A stretch of 20,410 nucleotides of DNA. Source: Thermoanaerobacterales bacterium (GTDB taxonomy: Bacteria; Actinomycetota; Acidimicrobiia; Acidimicrobiales; JACDCH01). Within the stretch, counting starts at the first letter, position 1, and each line of letters starts with the position of its first letter. Below, piece after piece: positions 14,045 to 20,185 of the stretch. The position numbers and the translations under genes were made by a program. The notes beneath the pieces were generated by a model. It was given only the letters and a program-made list of their open reading frames with translations, was not told the DNA's origin and searched no databases. The stretch is from assembly GCA_017577565.1 (NCBI GenBank), contig PKRH01000061.1:1-20410 (forward strand), written 5' to 3'.

Positions 14045-15732
14045 AGCCGGTCTCCGCGCCTCGGTAGCGGGTCGGCGTCCATGAACACGTCCCGCTCGTC
14101 GACCGGCCCGGCGTAGCGGTCGCGCCGGCGCTCGACGCCGCCGCTCGACCGGGACCGGACCTTCGGCGAGCCGTAGTAGTCGTTGAACAGGCCGACCGGG
14201 ACGCCGACGAGCACGACGCCGAGCGTCGGCGCACCCAGCCGCTCGAGCAGCTCGGCGGTGCGGCCGGCGGCCGGGCTCGTCGTGCGGCCGGCCCGGGCGC
14301 AGACGACGACCACGTCGGCCATGGTCACCAGCTCGCGGGTGACGCTGGCCCCGAGCAGCGGCGCCGTGTCGATGATGACCACGTCGGCGAGGCTCCGGGC
14401 CTCCTCCAGCAGCCGCAGCTGGGCGTCGAGCTTGGCCCCGGGCTGGTGCCCCAGCTCGCCGGCCGGCACCAGGTGGAGGCCGGGGACCGAGGTCGACTGC
14501 ACGAAGTTGACGAGCGAGGCGTTGCCGGCCTCGAGGAACTCGCTGACGCCCGGCGCGTCCTCGGCGTCGAAGACCTTGGCCGACAGCGGCCGCCACAGGT
14601 CCCACTGCACGAGCAGGACCGACTGGCCGGCCTCGGCGTAGGCCATGGCCAGGTTGGCCGCCGTCGAGCTCTTGCCGTCGCCGGGCTCGGGCGAGGTGAC
14701 GACGATGACCTGGCGGGCGGTGCTCGGCGTACCGTCGCTCCGCGGGCGGAGGCGGCCCGACAGCTCGGCGGCCTCGATCTCGAGCGGCAGCCGGTCGCGG
14801 AACAGCAGCAGGGCCGTGCGCAGCGACCGGTAGGCCTCGGCCAGGCGGTGGTCGTTCTCGTAGCCGAAGACCGCGGCCCGGTGCCGGCTCCGCAGCGGCA
14901 GCAGCGGCACCTCGGCCAGGACCGGCAGACCGAACTGGCGCTCGACCTGCTCCTTCGTGTGCAGCCGCGAGTCGGAGCGGTCGAGCATGATGGCGACGCC
15001 GAAGGCGAGCAGCACCGCCACCAGGACCCCGAGCAGCAGCGCCTGGCCCCGGGTGACGGCGACGGCCGAGGTGCTGGCCTTCTCCGCCCGGGTGGCCTCG
15101 TTCAGGCTGATCCACGAGGTGGTGCCGGTGGCGGTGGCGGACTGCTCGACCGTGCCGAGCTGCTCGATGAGGCCGTCCCGCTCCCGGACCAGGTCCGCCG
15201 CGCCCGGCGCGTCGTCGCCGCCCTGGGCGGCGATCTGGCTGTCGAGCTCGTTGATCCGGCCCCGGATCTCCTCGGCGCGCTCGTTGGCCTGCGCGGCCTG
15301 CTCCTGCTGGCGGTTCGAGGTGTGCTCGTCGATGAACTTCAGCGTCTCGTCGGCGAACGTGTTGGCCAGCGTGATGGCCTCGTCCGGGGACTCGGCGCGG
15401 GCCGTGATCTCGACGATGCCGAGCTCGAGCGACGAGGTGACCTCGAGGTCGGCCACGAGCTCGTCGGGCGAGCCCGAGTAGCCCAGCACCTCCTTGACCC
15501 GGTTCGGCACCTCGCCCTGGGTGACCCACAGCTCGACGACGGCCGGGTTGTCGGCCGACGACACGCCCTCGTCACCGGAGGCCTGGTCGCGCAGCAGCCG
15601 GTGGGTGGCCTCGTACTCGGTGGCCGGCCCGGTGGGGGCCACGAAGTAGACGCCGACCAGGACGACCACGACGAGCGCCACCACCACCTTCCAGTGGCGC
15701 TGGAGGACCTTCAGGTAGTCAAGGGGTTCCAT
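14041..15732 (-). CDS. Wzz-type chain-length protein fused to BY-kinase-like ATPase
   Basis: 563-aa inner-membrane protein regulating polysaccharide chain length and export. Wzz part: TM at about 15-33, extracellular domain to about 225 with a Gln/Glu-rich coiled coil (140-195), second TM at 229-250. Cytoplasmic ATPase: EAYRSLRTALLLF (299-311), Walker A PGDGKSST (350-357) with Lys354, Walker B VVIIDTAP (451-458) with Asp455. The Walker A' motif, normally D-x-D-x-R-x-P, reads Q376-W-D378-L-W-R-P, so its first Asp is lost. The N-P-x-x-L-L motif is degenerate (HQPGAKLDA, 429-437). The C-tail has only Tyr519, Tyr520 and Tyr540 instead of a dense tyrosine cluster. It may bind ATP without normal autophosphorylation. 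ATG 15732 has GGAGGG just upstream and lies 22 nt inside the previous gene. Confidence 0.85.
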   Translation of the reverse strand: MEPLDYLKVLQRHWKVVVALVVVVLVGVYFVAPTGPATEYEATHRLLRDQASGDEGVSSADNPAVVELWVTQGEVPNRVKEVLGYSGSPDELVADLEVTSSLELGIVEITARAESPDEAITLANTFADETLKFIDEHTSNRQQEQAAQANERAEEIRGRINELDSQIAAQGGDDAPGAADLVRERDGLIEQLGTVEQSATATGTTSWISLNEATRAEKASTSAVAVTRGQALLLGVLVAVLLAFGVAIMLDRSDSRLHTKEQVERQFGLPVLAEVPLLPLRSRHRAAVFGYENDHRLAEAYRSLRTALLLFRDRLPLEIEAAELSGRLRPRSDGTPSTARQVIVVTSPEPGDGKSSTAANLAMAYAEAGQSVLLVQWDLWRPLSAKVFDAEDAPGVSEFLEAGNASLVNFVQSTSVPGLHLVPAGELGHQPGAKLDAQLRLLEEARSLADVVIIDTAPLLGASVTRELVTMADVVVVCARAGRTTSPAAGRTAELLERLGAPTLGVVLVGVPVGLFNDYYGSPKVRSRSSGGVERRRDRYAGPVDERDVFMDADPLPRRGDRL

Positions 15733-17600
15733 GCGTCCCTCCGATCGGGACTCGCGAGGTCGTCGGCCACCGGGCGGGCCGGGGCCTTGGCGAGGTCGAC
15801 CATGAGCTCGGTCGCCTCGTGGTCGCGGTGCTCGGCCACCAGGTGCTCCATCTCGCGGATGCTCTTGTCGAGGCGCTCGGCCTCGATGCGGATGGGCGTG
15901 AGCCGCACGATCGAGGGGTGCCGCGTCGGGCTGGCCTGCTCCTCGGGGTTCTGGAGGTCCTCGGCCAGCTTCTCGCCGGGGCGCCGGCCCGAGAACCGGA
16001 TGGGGATCTCGGTCCCGACCTGGTGGCCCGAGAGGCGCACCATGCGCTCGGCCAGCTCGAGGATGTTCACCGGCTCCCCCATCTCGAGCATGAAGATCTC
16101 GCCGCCGCCCTCGGACAGTACCGCAGCCTGCAGCACGAGCTGCACGGACTCGCGCACGCTCATGAAGAAGCGGGTCATCCGGGGGTCGGTCACCGTGACC
16201 GGGCCACCCGCGGCGATCTGGCGGGCGAAGGTGGGGATGACGCTGCCCCGGCTGCCGAGGACGTTGCCGAACCGCACCGAGCACCAGCGGGAGCCCGGCG
16301 GGGCCAGGAGGAGCACGAGCTGCTCGCCGAGCCACTTCGAGTAGCCGAGGACGTTGGACGGCCGGACCGCCTTGTCGGAGGAGATGAAGACCAGGCGGTC
16401 GACGCCGCACTCGGCCGCGGCGGCGACGATGTTGTAGGTGCCGAGCACGTTGGTGCGCACCGCCTCGATGGGCTGAGCCTCGAGGAGGGGCACGTGCTTG
16501 TGCGCCGCGGCGTGGAAGACGACGTCCGGCTGCACCTCGCGGATCAGCGCGGCGACGCGGTCGCGGTCTCGGATGTCGGTGAGGTCGAGCTGCGCCGGCC
16601 GGTCGAGCTGCCCCGCGACGTCGTGGAGGTGCGTCTCGTCGTGGTCGAGCAGGACGAGACGCCCGGGCTCGAGCTCGGCCACCTGCTTCGCGATCTCGGA
16701 GCCGATCGAGCCACCGGCCCCGGTGATGAGGACGGTGGCGCCGCCGACGACGGCCCGGATCTCCTCGATGTCGGTGGTGACCTGGGCCCGGCCCAGCAGG
16801 TCCTCGATGTTGATGTCCCGGGCGTCGCGCACCGAGGGGCGCCCGCCGAGCAGGTCGCGGACGGGGGGCAGCACCTTGAGCGGCACGCCGGCCAGCTCGG
16901 CCCGGTCCATGATGTCGTTGATCAGCTGCTGGTCGGCGCTGGGGATGGCGACGAGCACCTCGTCGGCGCCGAACTGCCGCACGACCTCGTGCAGGGTGGG
17001 GATGCCCCCGACGACCGGCACGCCGAGCATCGACCGGCCCTGCTTGCGGGGGTCGTCGTCGACGATGACCACCGGCACCCGGTCGGGCTGGGACTGGCGC
17101 TGCATCTCGCGCACGATCGAGGCGCCGGCGTCGCCGGCCCCGACGATGGCGACCCGGGTCGCGGCCTCGCCGTCGGCGGCCACGCCCGACCGCCGCCGCA
17201 GCCGCCCCTGGAACCGGGCGGCGCCCATGACCATGGCCGCGAGGAAGGCGCCGAGCAGCGCCACCGAGCGCGGCACCGGGAAGGCCCGCAGGGGGTTGAC
17301 CAGGAAGATGAGCGCGCCCGCGGTCGCCCCGGCGAAGACGATGCGACGGGCCTCGGCCACGCTCGCGTGCCGCCAGATCTGCCCGTAGAGGCCCCAGGCC
17401 AGGTTGGCCCCGAGGTGGATGAGGATGATGACGGGCAGGAAGCCGAGCAGCCGCGACTGGTACTCGCCGGGGATGTTGCCGTTGAACCGGACCGCCAGCA
17501 GGACGAGGAACGATCCGGCCACGACCATCATGTCGACGAGAGCGAGCGGGAGGTCGCTACGGAGCCGGCTCAGGACTCGTGCCCGCTTGGTCCCCGTCAT
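15711..17600 (-). CDS. membrane-anchored nucleotide-sugar 4,6-dehydratase, WbpM/CapD/PglF type
   Basis: First gene of the operon; 629 aa, normal for the family. Four hydrophobic segments (about 18-38, 52-72, 88-101, 112-128) anchor it. Then a CoA-binding-like Rossmann domain (VAIVGAGDAG, 150-159) and the SDR catalytic domain with TGAGGSIGSE (293-302), HAAAHKHVPL (363-372), SSDKAVRPSNVLGYSK (407-422) and RFSGRRPGEKL. Family members remove water from UDP-GlcNAc to give UDP-4-keto-6-deoxy-GlcNAc, the entry to diamino-dideoxy sugars. The position of the usual SDR Tyr, Met in WbpM, appears to be Leu418 here, with Lys422 kept. ATG 17600 has a GCGGGG site just before it. The aminotransferase downstream is the natural next enzyme. 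Confidence 0.92.
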   Translation of the reverse strand: MTGTKRARVLSRLRSDLPLALVDMMVVAGSFLVLLAVRFNGNIPGEYQSRLLGFLPVIILIHLGANLAWGLYGQIWRHASVAEARRIVFAGATAGALIFLVNPLRAFPVPRSVALLGAFLAAMVMGAARFQGRLRRRSGVAADGEAATRVAIVGAGDAGASIVREMQRQSQPDRVPVVIVDDDPRKQGRSMLGVPVVGGIPTLHEVVRQFGADEVLVAIPSADQQLINDIMDRAELAGVPLKVLPPVRDLLGGRPSVRDARDINIEDLLGRAQVTTDIEEIRAVVGGATVLITGAGGSIGSEIAKQVAELEPGRLVLLDHDETHLHDVAGQLDRPAQLDLTDIRDRDRVAALIREVQPDVVFHAAAHKHVPLLEAQPIEAVRTNVLGTYNIVAAAAECGVDRLVFISSDKAVRPSNVLGYSKWLGEQLVLLLAPPGSRWCSVRFGNVLGSRGSVIPTFARQIAAGGPVTVTDPRMTRFFMSVRESVQLVLQAAVLSEGGGEIFMLEMGEPVNILELAERMVRLSGHQVGTEIPIRFSGRRPGEKLAEDLQNPEEQASPTRHPSIVRLTPIRIEAERLDKSIREMEHLVAEHRDHEATELMVDLAKAPARPVADDLASPDRRDAWNPLTT

Positions 17601-17618
17601 CCCCGCTTCCCCAACCCT

Positions 17619-17632
17619 GCGCGAACTCGCGC
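17619..17632 (-). promoter_or_regulatory. hairpin GCGCGA-AC-TCGCGC near the dehydratase start
   Basis: Perfect 6-bp arms with a 2-nt centre, 19 nt upstream of ATG 17600. If transcribed it could fold close to the ribosome site. The tiny loop makes a DNA operator an equal possibility. Low weight alone because of the GC-rich background. Confidence 0.3.
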
Positions 17633-17639
17633 GGATCGT

Positions 17640-17657
17640 GACCTTTCGTCAAAGGTC
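17640..17657. promoter_or_regulatory. 18-bp dyad GACCTTT-CGTC-AAAGGTC
   Basis: Perfect 7-bp inverted repeat with a 4-nt centre, 40 nt before the dehydratase start. It contains an A/T-containing core that stands out in this DNA, so chance is less likely than for GC-only repeats. Could be an operator for a dimeric regulator or a stem in the mRNA leader. Confidence 0.45.
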
Positions 17658-17718
17658 GAGCGCGCACGCGCCCTGACTAGCCGCCACCTGGTCATCTTCC
17701 GCCCACCTTGTGTTCCCG

Positions 17719-17730
17719 CCACCGAGGTGG
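17719..17730. promoter_or_regulatory. 5-2-5 dyad CCACC-GA-GGTGG
   Basis: Perfect short inverted repeat in the operon leader, similar in half-site and spacing to GCCAC-AC-GTGGC at 5531-5542. A shared operator is possible but weakly supported. Confidence 0.25.
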
Positions 17731-17736
17731 AGGGAT

Positions 17737-17751
17737 CTGGTCGTCGACCAG
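17737..17751. promoter_or_regulatory. dyad CTGGTC-GTC-GACCAG
   Basis: Perfect 6-bp inverted repeat with a 3-nt centre, only 6 nt from the preceding dyad. The two together could form a composite operator or paired stems in the leader RNA. Confidence 0.3.
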
Positions 17752-17788
17752 CGGGCCGAAGCCGCGCCATGCCCGCTGGAACGCAGCA

Positions 17789-17817
17789 ATTCTGGCCGCG
17801 TCGCGCGAAGAATGCAA
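17789..17817 (-). promoter_or_regulatory. possible operon promoter: TTGCAT - 17 nt - CAGAAT
   Basis: On the minus strand, -35 TTGCAT (17817-17812) and -10 CAGAAT (17794-17789) are 17 nt apart. The transcript would start near 17782 and carry a leader of about 180 nt holding four of the dyads before the dehydratase ATG. The -10 box deviates from TANNNT at one base, so confidence is modest. Confidence 0.35.
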
Positions 17818-17822
17818 CGCCA

Positions 17823-17846
17823 CCCCGTGGCGCGGTCGCCACGGGG
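17823..17846 (-). terminator. intrinsic-terminator-like hairpin after the DedA gene
   Basis: Perfect 10-bp GC-rich inverted repeat (CCCCGTGGCG / CGCCACGGGG) with a 4-nt loop, about 105 nt past the DedA stop. On the minus strand it is followed by TGGCGTTGCATTCTT, which is T-enriched but not a true U-tract. Such L-shaped or weak-tail hairpins are common actinobacterial terminators. Confidence 0.5.
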
Positions 17847-17950
17847 CCGCGCCGGACGGTGCCCGGCAGCCCCGACGGAGGGTGCTCTCGCTGCCGCGAC
17901 GGGCAGGCCATCCTCGCGAACGACCCGCCACATCGCGTGTCCGCCGTCCC

Positions 17951-18649
17951 TCAGCGCTCGACCGGCGAGCGCTCGCCCGGCGGCCCCTCGACGGGGGCCA
18001 CGGCCCCGAGGTCGCGGGCCCGTCGCCGCCCCTCGGGCGAGACGAACCGCGACCAGACGTACCAGCCGATCGCGGCGAGGATGCCGGCGACGACCACGTA
18101 CTGCGCCCAGCTCATCACGTCCTCGATGCGCCGCCAGCGGTCCTCCTCGCCGAGCACGTAGCCGGCCGTGACGAGGCCGGTGTTCCAGATCAGGCTGCCG
18201 ATCACCGTGTAGACGACGAACACGCCGAGCGGCATGCGCCGGAACCCGGCCGGGATCGACACCAGCGACCGGATGAGCGGCACGCACCGGCCGACCAGCA
18301 CCGCGACGATCGCCCGCCGGTCGAACCAGCGCTCGGCCCGCTCGATGTCCTCCAGCGTCAGGCGGAACCACCGGCCATGGCGGGCGACGAAGGCCCGCAG
18401 CCGCTCGGGCCCGATGGCGGCGGCGATGCCGTAGAGGACCAGCGCCCCGACGAGCGAGCCCACCGTGGCCGCGGCGATCATGCCGGGCAGCGTCGCCCCG
18501 CCCCGCCGCGCCACCACCCCGGCGAACGGGAGGACGATCTCGGAGGGGATCGGCGGGAAGAGGTTCTCGAGCGCCACCAGGAGGGCGACGCCGAGGTAGC
18601 TCATCGCGTCGATGACGTCGATGACCCAGTCGGTCAGGTCCAGCAGCAT
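17951..18649 (-). CDS. DedA-family membrane protein
   Basis: Integral membrane protein of 232 aa of the DedA/SNARE-associated (VTT) superfamily, which supports membrane homeostasis and lipid-carrier flipping, in some members undecaprenyl phosphate. Hallmarks: ENLFPPIPSEIVLPFAG (28-44) as the first re-entrant segment with acidic Glu28 and Glu37, and GRCVPLIRSLVSIPAG (about 119-134) with the conserved arginines in the second. TM segments follow at about 137-158 and 180-200; the C-tail is charged. ATG 18649 is preceded by a -10 box at 18692-18697 but only a weak ribosome site. It sits upstream of the polysaccharide operon, separated by a terminator-like hairpin. A link to lipid-carrier recycling for polysaccharide export is attractive but unproven. 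Confidence 0.9.
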   Translation of the reverse strand: MLLDLTDWVIDVIDAMSYLGVALLVALENLFPPIPSEIVLPFAGVVARRGGATLPGMIAAATVGSLVGALVLYGIAAAIGPERLRAFVARHGRWFRLTLEDIERAERWFDRRAIVAVLVGRCVPLIRSLVSIPAGFRRMPLGVFVVYTVIGSLIWNTGLVTAGYVLGEEDRWRRIEDVMSWAQYVVVAGILAAIGWYVWSRFVSPEGRRRARDLGAVAPVEGPPGERSPVER

Positions 18650-18691
18650 CGGTGAAGCGTCCCCTCGTCCCTCCGCAGGGTCGGACCCGGG

Positions 18692-18697
18692 AGGCTA
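18692..18697 (-). promoter_or_regulatory. -10 box TAGCCT for the DedA gene
   Basis: TAGCCT on the minus strand, identical to the box at 1658-1663, lies 42 nt before the DedA ATG and predicts a leader of about 35 nt. No clear -35 box. It sits in the gap 18650-18746 between the DedA gene and the DUF7064-like gene. Confidence 0.4.
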
Positions 18698-18746
18698 GCC
18701 GTCGACCGCGCCCCGCCGCTCGTCCCGCCCGGCCACCCGACCGCCG

Positions 18747-19700
18747 TCACGCCGGCTGCGGCTGGTTCCACTCCGTCCACCCCACCCCGTCGCGCCCGCC
18801 GGCCGGGTCGCGGAAGCGGCACAGCGCCCGGGGGAACCGGGACACCCGGCCGGTGCCGTCCTCCAGCAGGACCGGGGCGAAGGCCACCGGCGTCACCTCC
18901 AGGCGCAGGTCGCCGACCTCGACCGTGTCGCCGGTGGGCAGGCCGGCGCGGCCGGTGCGGGGCCGGGACGCGGTGCGGTCGACGCCGGTGAGCGGCCCGC
19001 CGGGCGGCAGGACGTAGCCGGGGTGGTAGGGCACCGGCTGGTCACCGAAGCGGATCGAGGTGCCGTGGAACCGGGTGCCGTCGTCGAGCCGGCCGGCGGT
19101 CCAGGTCCAGCCGAGGACCCACCAGTCGCGCTCGCCCCAGGAGTGGTCGCGCTGCCCGACGCCGTCGAGCTCGACGGTCTCGTCGCCGACCAGGACCCGC
19201 CCGTGGACCCGGCAGGGCACCTCGTAGCGGGTCGCGCCCGGCGGGTAGGCGTAGACGCCGCCGTCGGTCTCCCACTCGAGGTCGAGGCCGAGGGGCACCC
19301 GCTCGCCCCGGGGCCCGCCGGGCTCGTAGACCTCGGCCGGGTCGTCGACCCGCAGGCCGAAGGCCTCGCACCCGAGGGTCACGTGGTCGAAGGGGGCCTC
19401 GATCGTGTGGTCGGCCCACAGGCCCTCCGAGCGCACCTCCAGGGACCCGGGCGCCGGCAGCGGGACCTCGTGGTCGACCACCGTCACGAGCGGCCGGCCC
19501 TCCCCCACGACGCAGGCCCAGTACCAGGCGACGCCCTGGTTCGGGTAGAGCCCGATGCGCACGTAGCCGCCCAGCGAGCCGTCGGGCGCGGCGAAGTCGA
19601 AGTACCACGACTCGTTCCACCACGGCTCGGCCCCCGGCTCGTGGTGGCGCTCGTCGCGGGCGTCGAGGGCGGGCGGCCGCCCTGCCGAGGTCTCCGTCAC
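18747..19700 (-). CDS. DUF7064-like (CrtC/AttH-superfamily-like) protein
   Basis: 317-aa soluble protein with no signal peptide, of a type common in mycobacteria and Acidimicrobiia and annotated only as DUF7064 or hydroxyneurosporene synthase-like. Visible features: a Trp/Tyr-rich N-terminal beta region (PWWNESWYFDFAAPDG, 26-41), VRIGLYPNQGVAWYWA (47-62), and the signature DHSWGERDWW (185-194) followed by GWTWTAGRLDDGTRFHG (197-213). The fold is expected to be a lipocalin-like double beta domain binding a hydrophobic ligand; the function is unknown. GTG 19700 lies 6 nt after a CATGCT box, so it is probably leaderless. The open frame continues upstream but would overlap the divergent SCP2 gene. 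Its divergent SCP2 neighbour supports a role in lipid or sterol-like metabolism. Confidence 0.7.
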   Translation of the reverse strand: MTETSAGRPPALDARDERHHEPGAEPWWNESWYFDFAAPDGSLGGYVRIGLYPNQGVAWYWACVVGEGRPLVTVVDHEVPLPAPGSLEVRSEGLWADHTIEAPFDHVTLGCEAFGLRVDDPAEVYEPGGPRGERVPLGLDLEWETDGGVYAYPPGATRYEVPCRVHGRVLVGDETVELDGVGQRDHSWGERDWWVLGWTWTAGRLDDGTRFHGTSIRFGDQPVPYHPGYVLPPGGPLTGVDRTASRPRTGRAGLPTGDTVEVGDLRLEVTPVAFAPVLLEDGTGRVSRFPRALCRFRDPAGGRDGVGWTEWNQPQPA

Positions 19701-19706
19701 GGGCCG

Positions 19707-19712
19707 AGCATG
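19707..19712 (-). promoter_or_regulatory. -10-like box CATGCT, leaderless layout
   Basis: CATGCT on the minus strand ends 6 nt before GTG 19700. It differs from TANNNT at the first base, but the spacing equals that of the leaderless starts at 5453 and 19783. Confidence 0.4.
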
Positions 19713-19770
19713 GCACGCGGGCCCGGGGCCCCGCCCGGGTACGGCGGCCCGCCCCGCGCCGGGGCGGCGG

Positions 19771-19776
19771 TAGCTT
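19771..19776 (+). promoter_or_regulatory. -10 box TAGCTT, leaderless start for SCP2-like gene
   Basis: TAGCTT is followed by exactly 6 nt and GTG 19783, with no Shine-Dalgarno sequence. Transcript and translation starts probably coincide. Confidence 0.55.
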
Positions 19777-19782
19777 GCCCCC

Positions 19783-20169
19783 GTGCGGTACCTGAGCCCC
19801 GAGTGGATGGACGCCGCCGGCGCCGCGCTCGCCCGGGACGAGCGGCTGGCCACGGCGCTGCGCGGCGTGCGGCTCACCGTCGAGCAGGTCGTCGAGGACC
19901 CCGCCGGGGCCGTCCGCTGGCACGTCGTCCTCGACGACGGCCGGGCCCGCCTCGTCCCCGGGCCGGCGGAGGCGCCCGACCTCCGCTTCACCGCCGACCG
20001 GGCCACCGCGGCCGGGATCGCCAGCGGCCGGCTGTCCGCCCAGCGGGCCTTCGTCGAGGGCCGGCTGCGCGTCGGCGGCGACCTGTCCAAGCTGCTGGCG
20101 CACCAGCGGGCGGTGGCCGCCGTCGACGACGCGCTCGCCGAGGTGCGGGCCGCCACGACCTTCGACTGA
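19783..20169 (+). CDS. SCP2 sterol-carrier-like domain protein
   Basis: 128-aa single-domain protein resembling the SCP2 sterol-transfer family, which binds acyl chains, sterols or CoA esters in a hydrophobic pocket. It begins RYLSPEWMDAAGAAL and has alternating strands (VRLTVEQVV, VRWHVVLDDGRARLVPG), then PDLRFTADRATAAGIASG and a QRAFVEGRLRVGGDLSKLL segment, the usual region where SCP2 proteins read G.lk..Gd. Length is normal for a stand-alone SCP2 domain. GTG start with leaderless promoter. It precedes the DNA glycosylase gene by 16 nt, likely in one transcript, and is divergent from the DUF7064-like gene with an 82-nt gap. Confidence 0.8.
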   Translation: MRYLSPEWMDAAGAALARDERLATALRGVRLTVEQVVEDPAGAVRWHVVLDDGRARLVPGPAEAPDLRFTADRATAAGIASGRLSAQRAFVEGRLRVGGDLSKLLAHQRAVAAVDDALAEVRAATTFD

Positions 20170-20185
20170 CCACCCGGAGGCGCCC

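Larger units (their letters stand above)
17601..17950. other. 350-nt non-coding, dyad-rich operon leader region
   Basis: No credible gene. Frames here use third positions with much more A/T than the real genes nearby. The region lies between the DedA stop and the dehydratase start and holds five perfect inverted repeats (17619-17632, 17640-17657, 17719-17730, 17737-17751, 17823-17846) plus a possible promoter. It probably ends the DedA transcript and starts and controls the polysaccharide operon. Confidence 0.6.

Noticed and set aside
17597..17911. 104-codon frame on the minus strand whose TGA overlaps the dehydratase ATG (ATGA)
   Set aside because: The overlap imitates the real operon junctions, but third codon positions contain many A/T bases unlike the neighbouring genes, there is no domain or membrane pattern, and the frame runs through all five inverted repeats. 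Treated as non-coding leader.
8246..19700. Three genes of exactly 954 bp (8246-9199, 10622-11575, 18747-19700)
   Set aside because: Two are SDR epimerases of normal length and the third is an unrelated family; the equal length is a coincidence.
19701..20156. N-terminal extension of the DUF7064-like protein
   Set aside because: The extra frame is antisense to the SCP2-like gene, which has proper family features, and the GTG at 19700 has a leaderless promoter layout.
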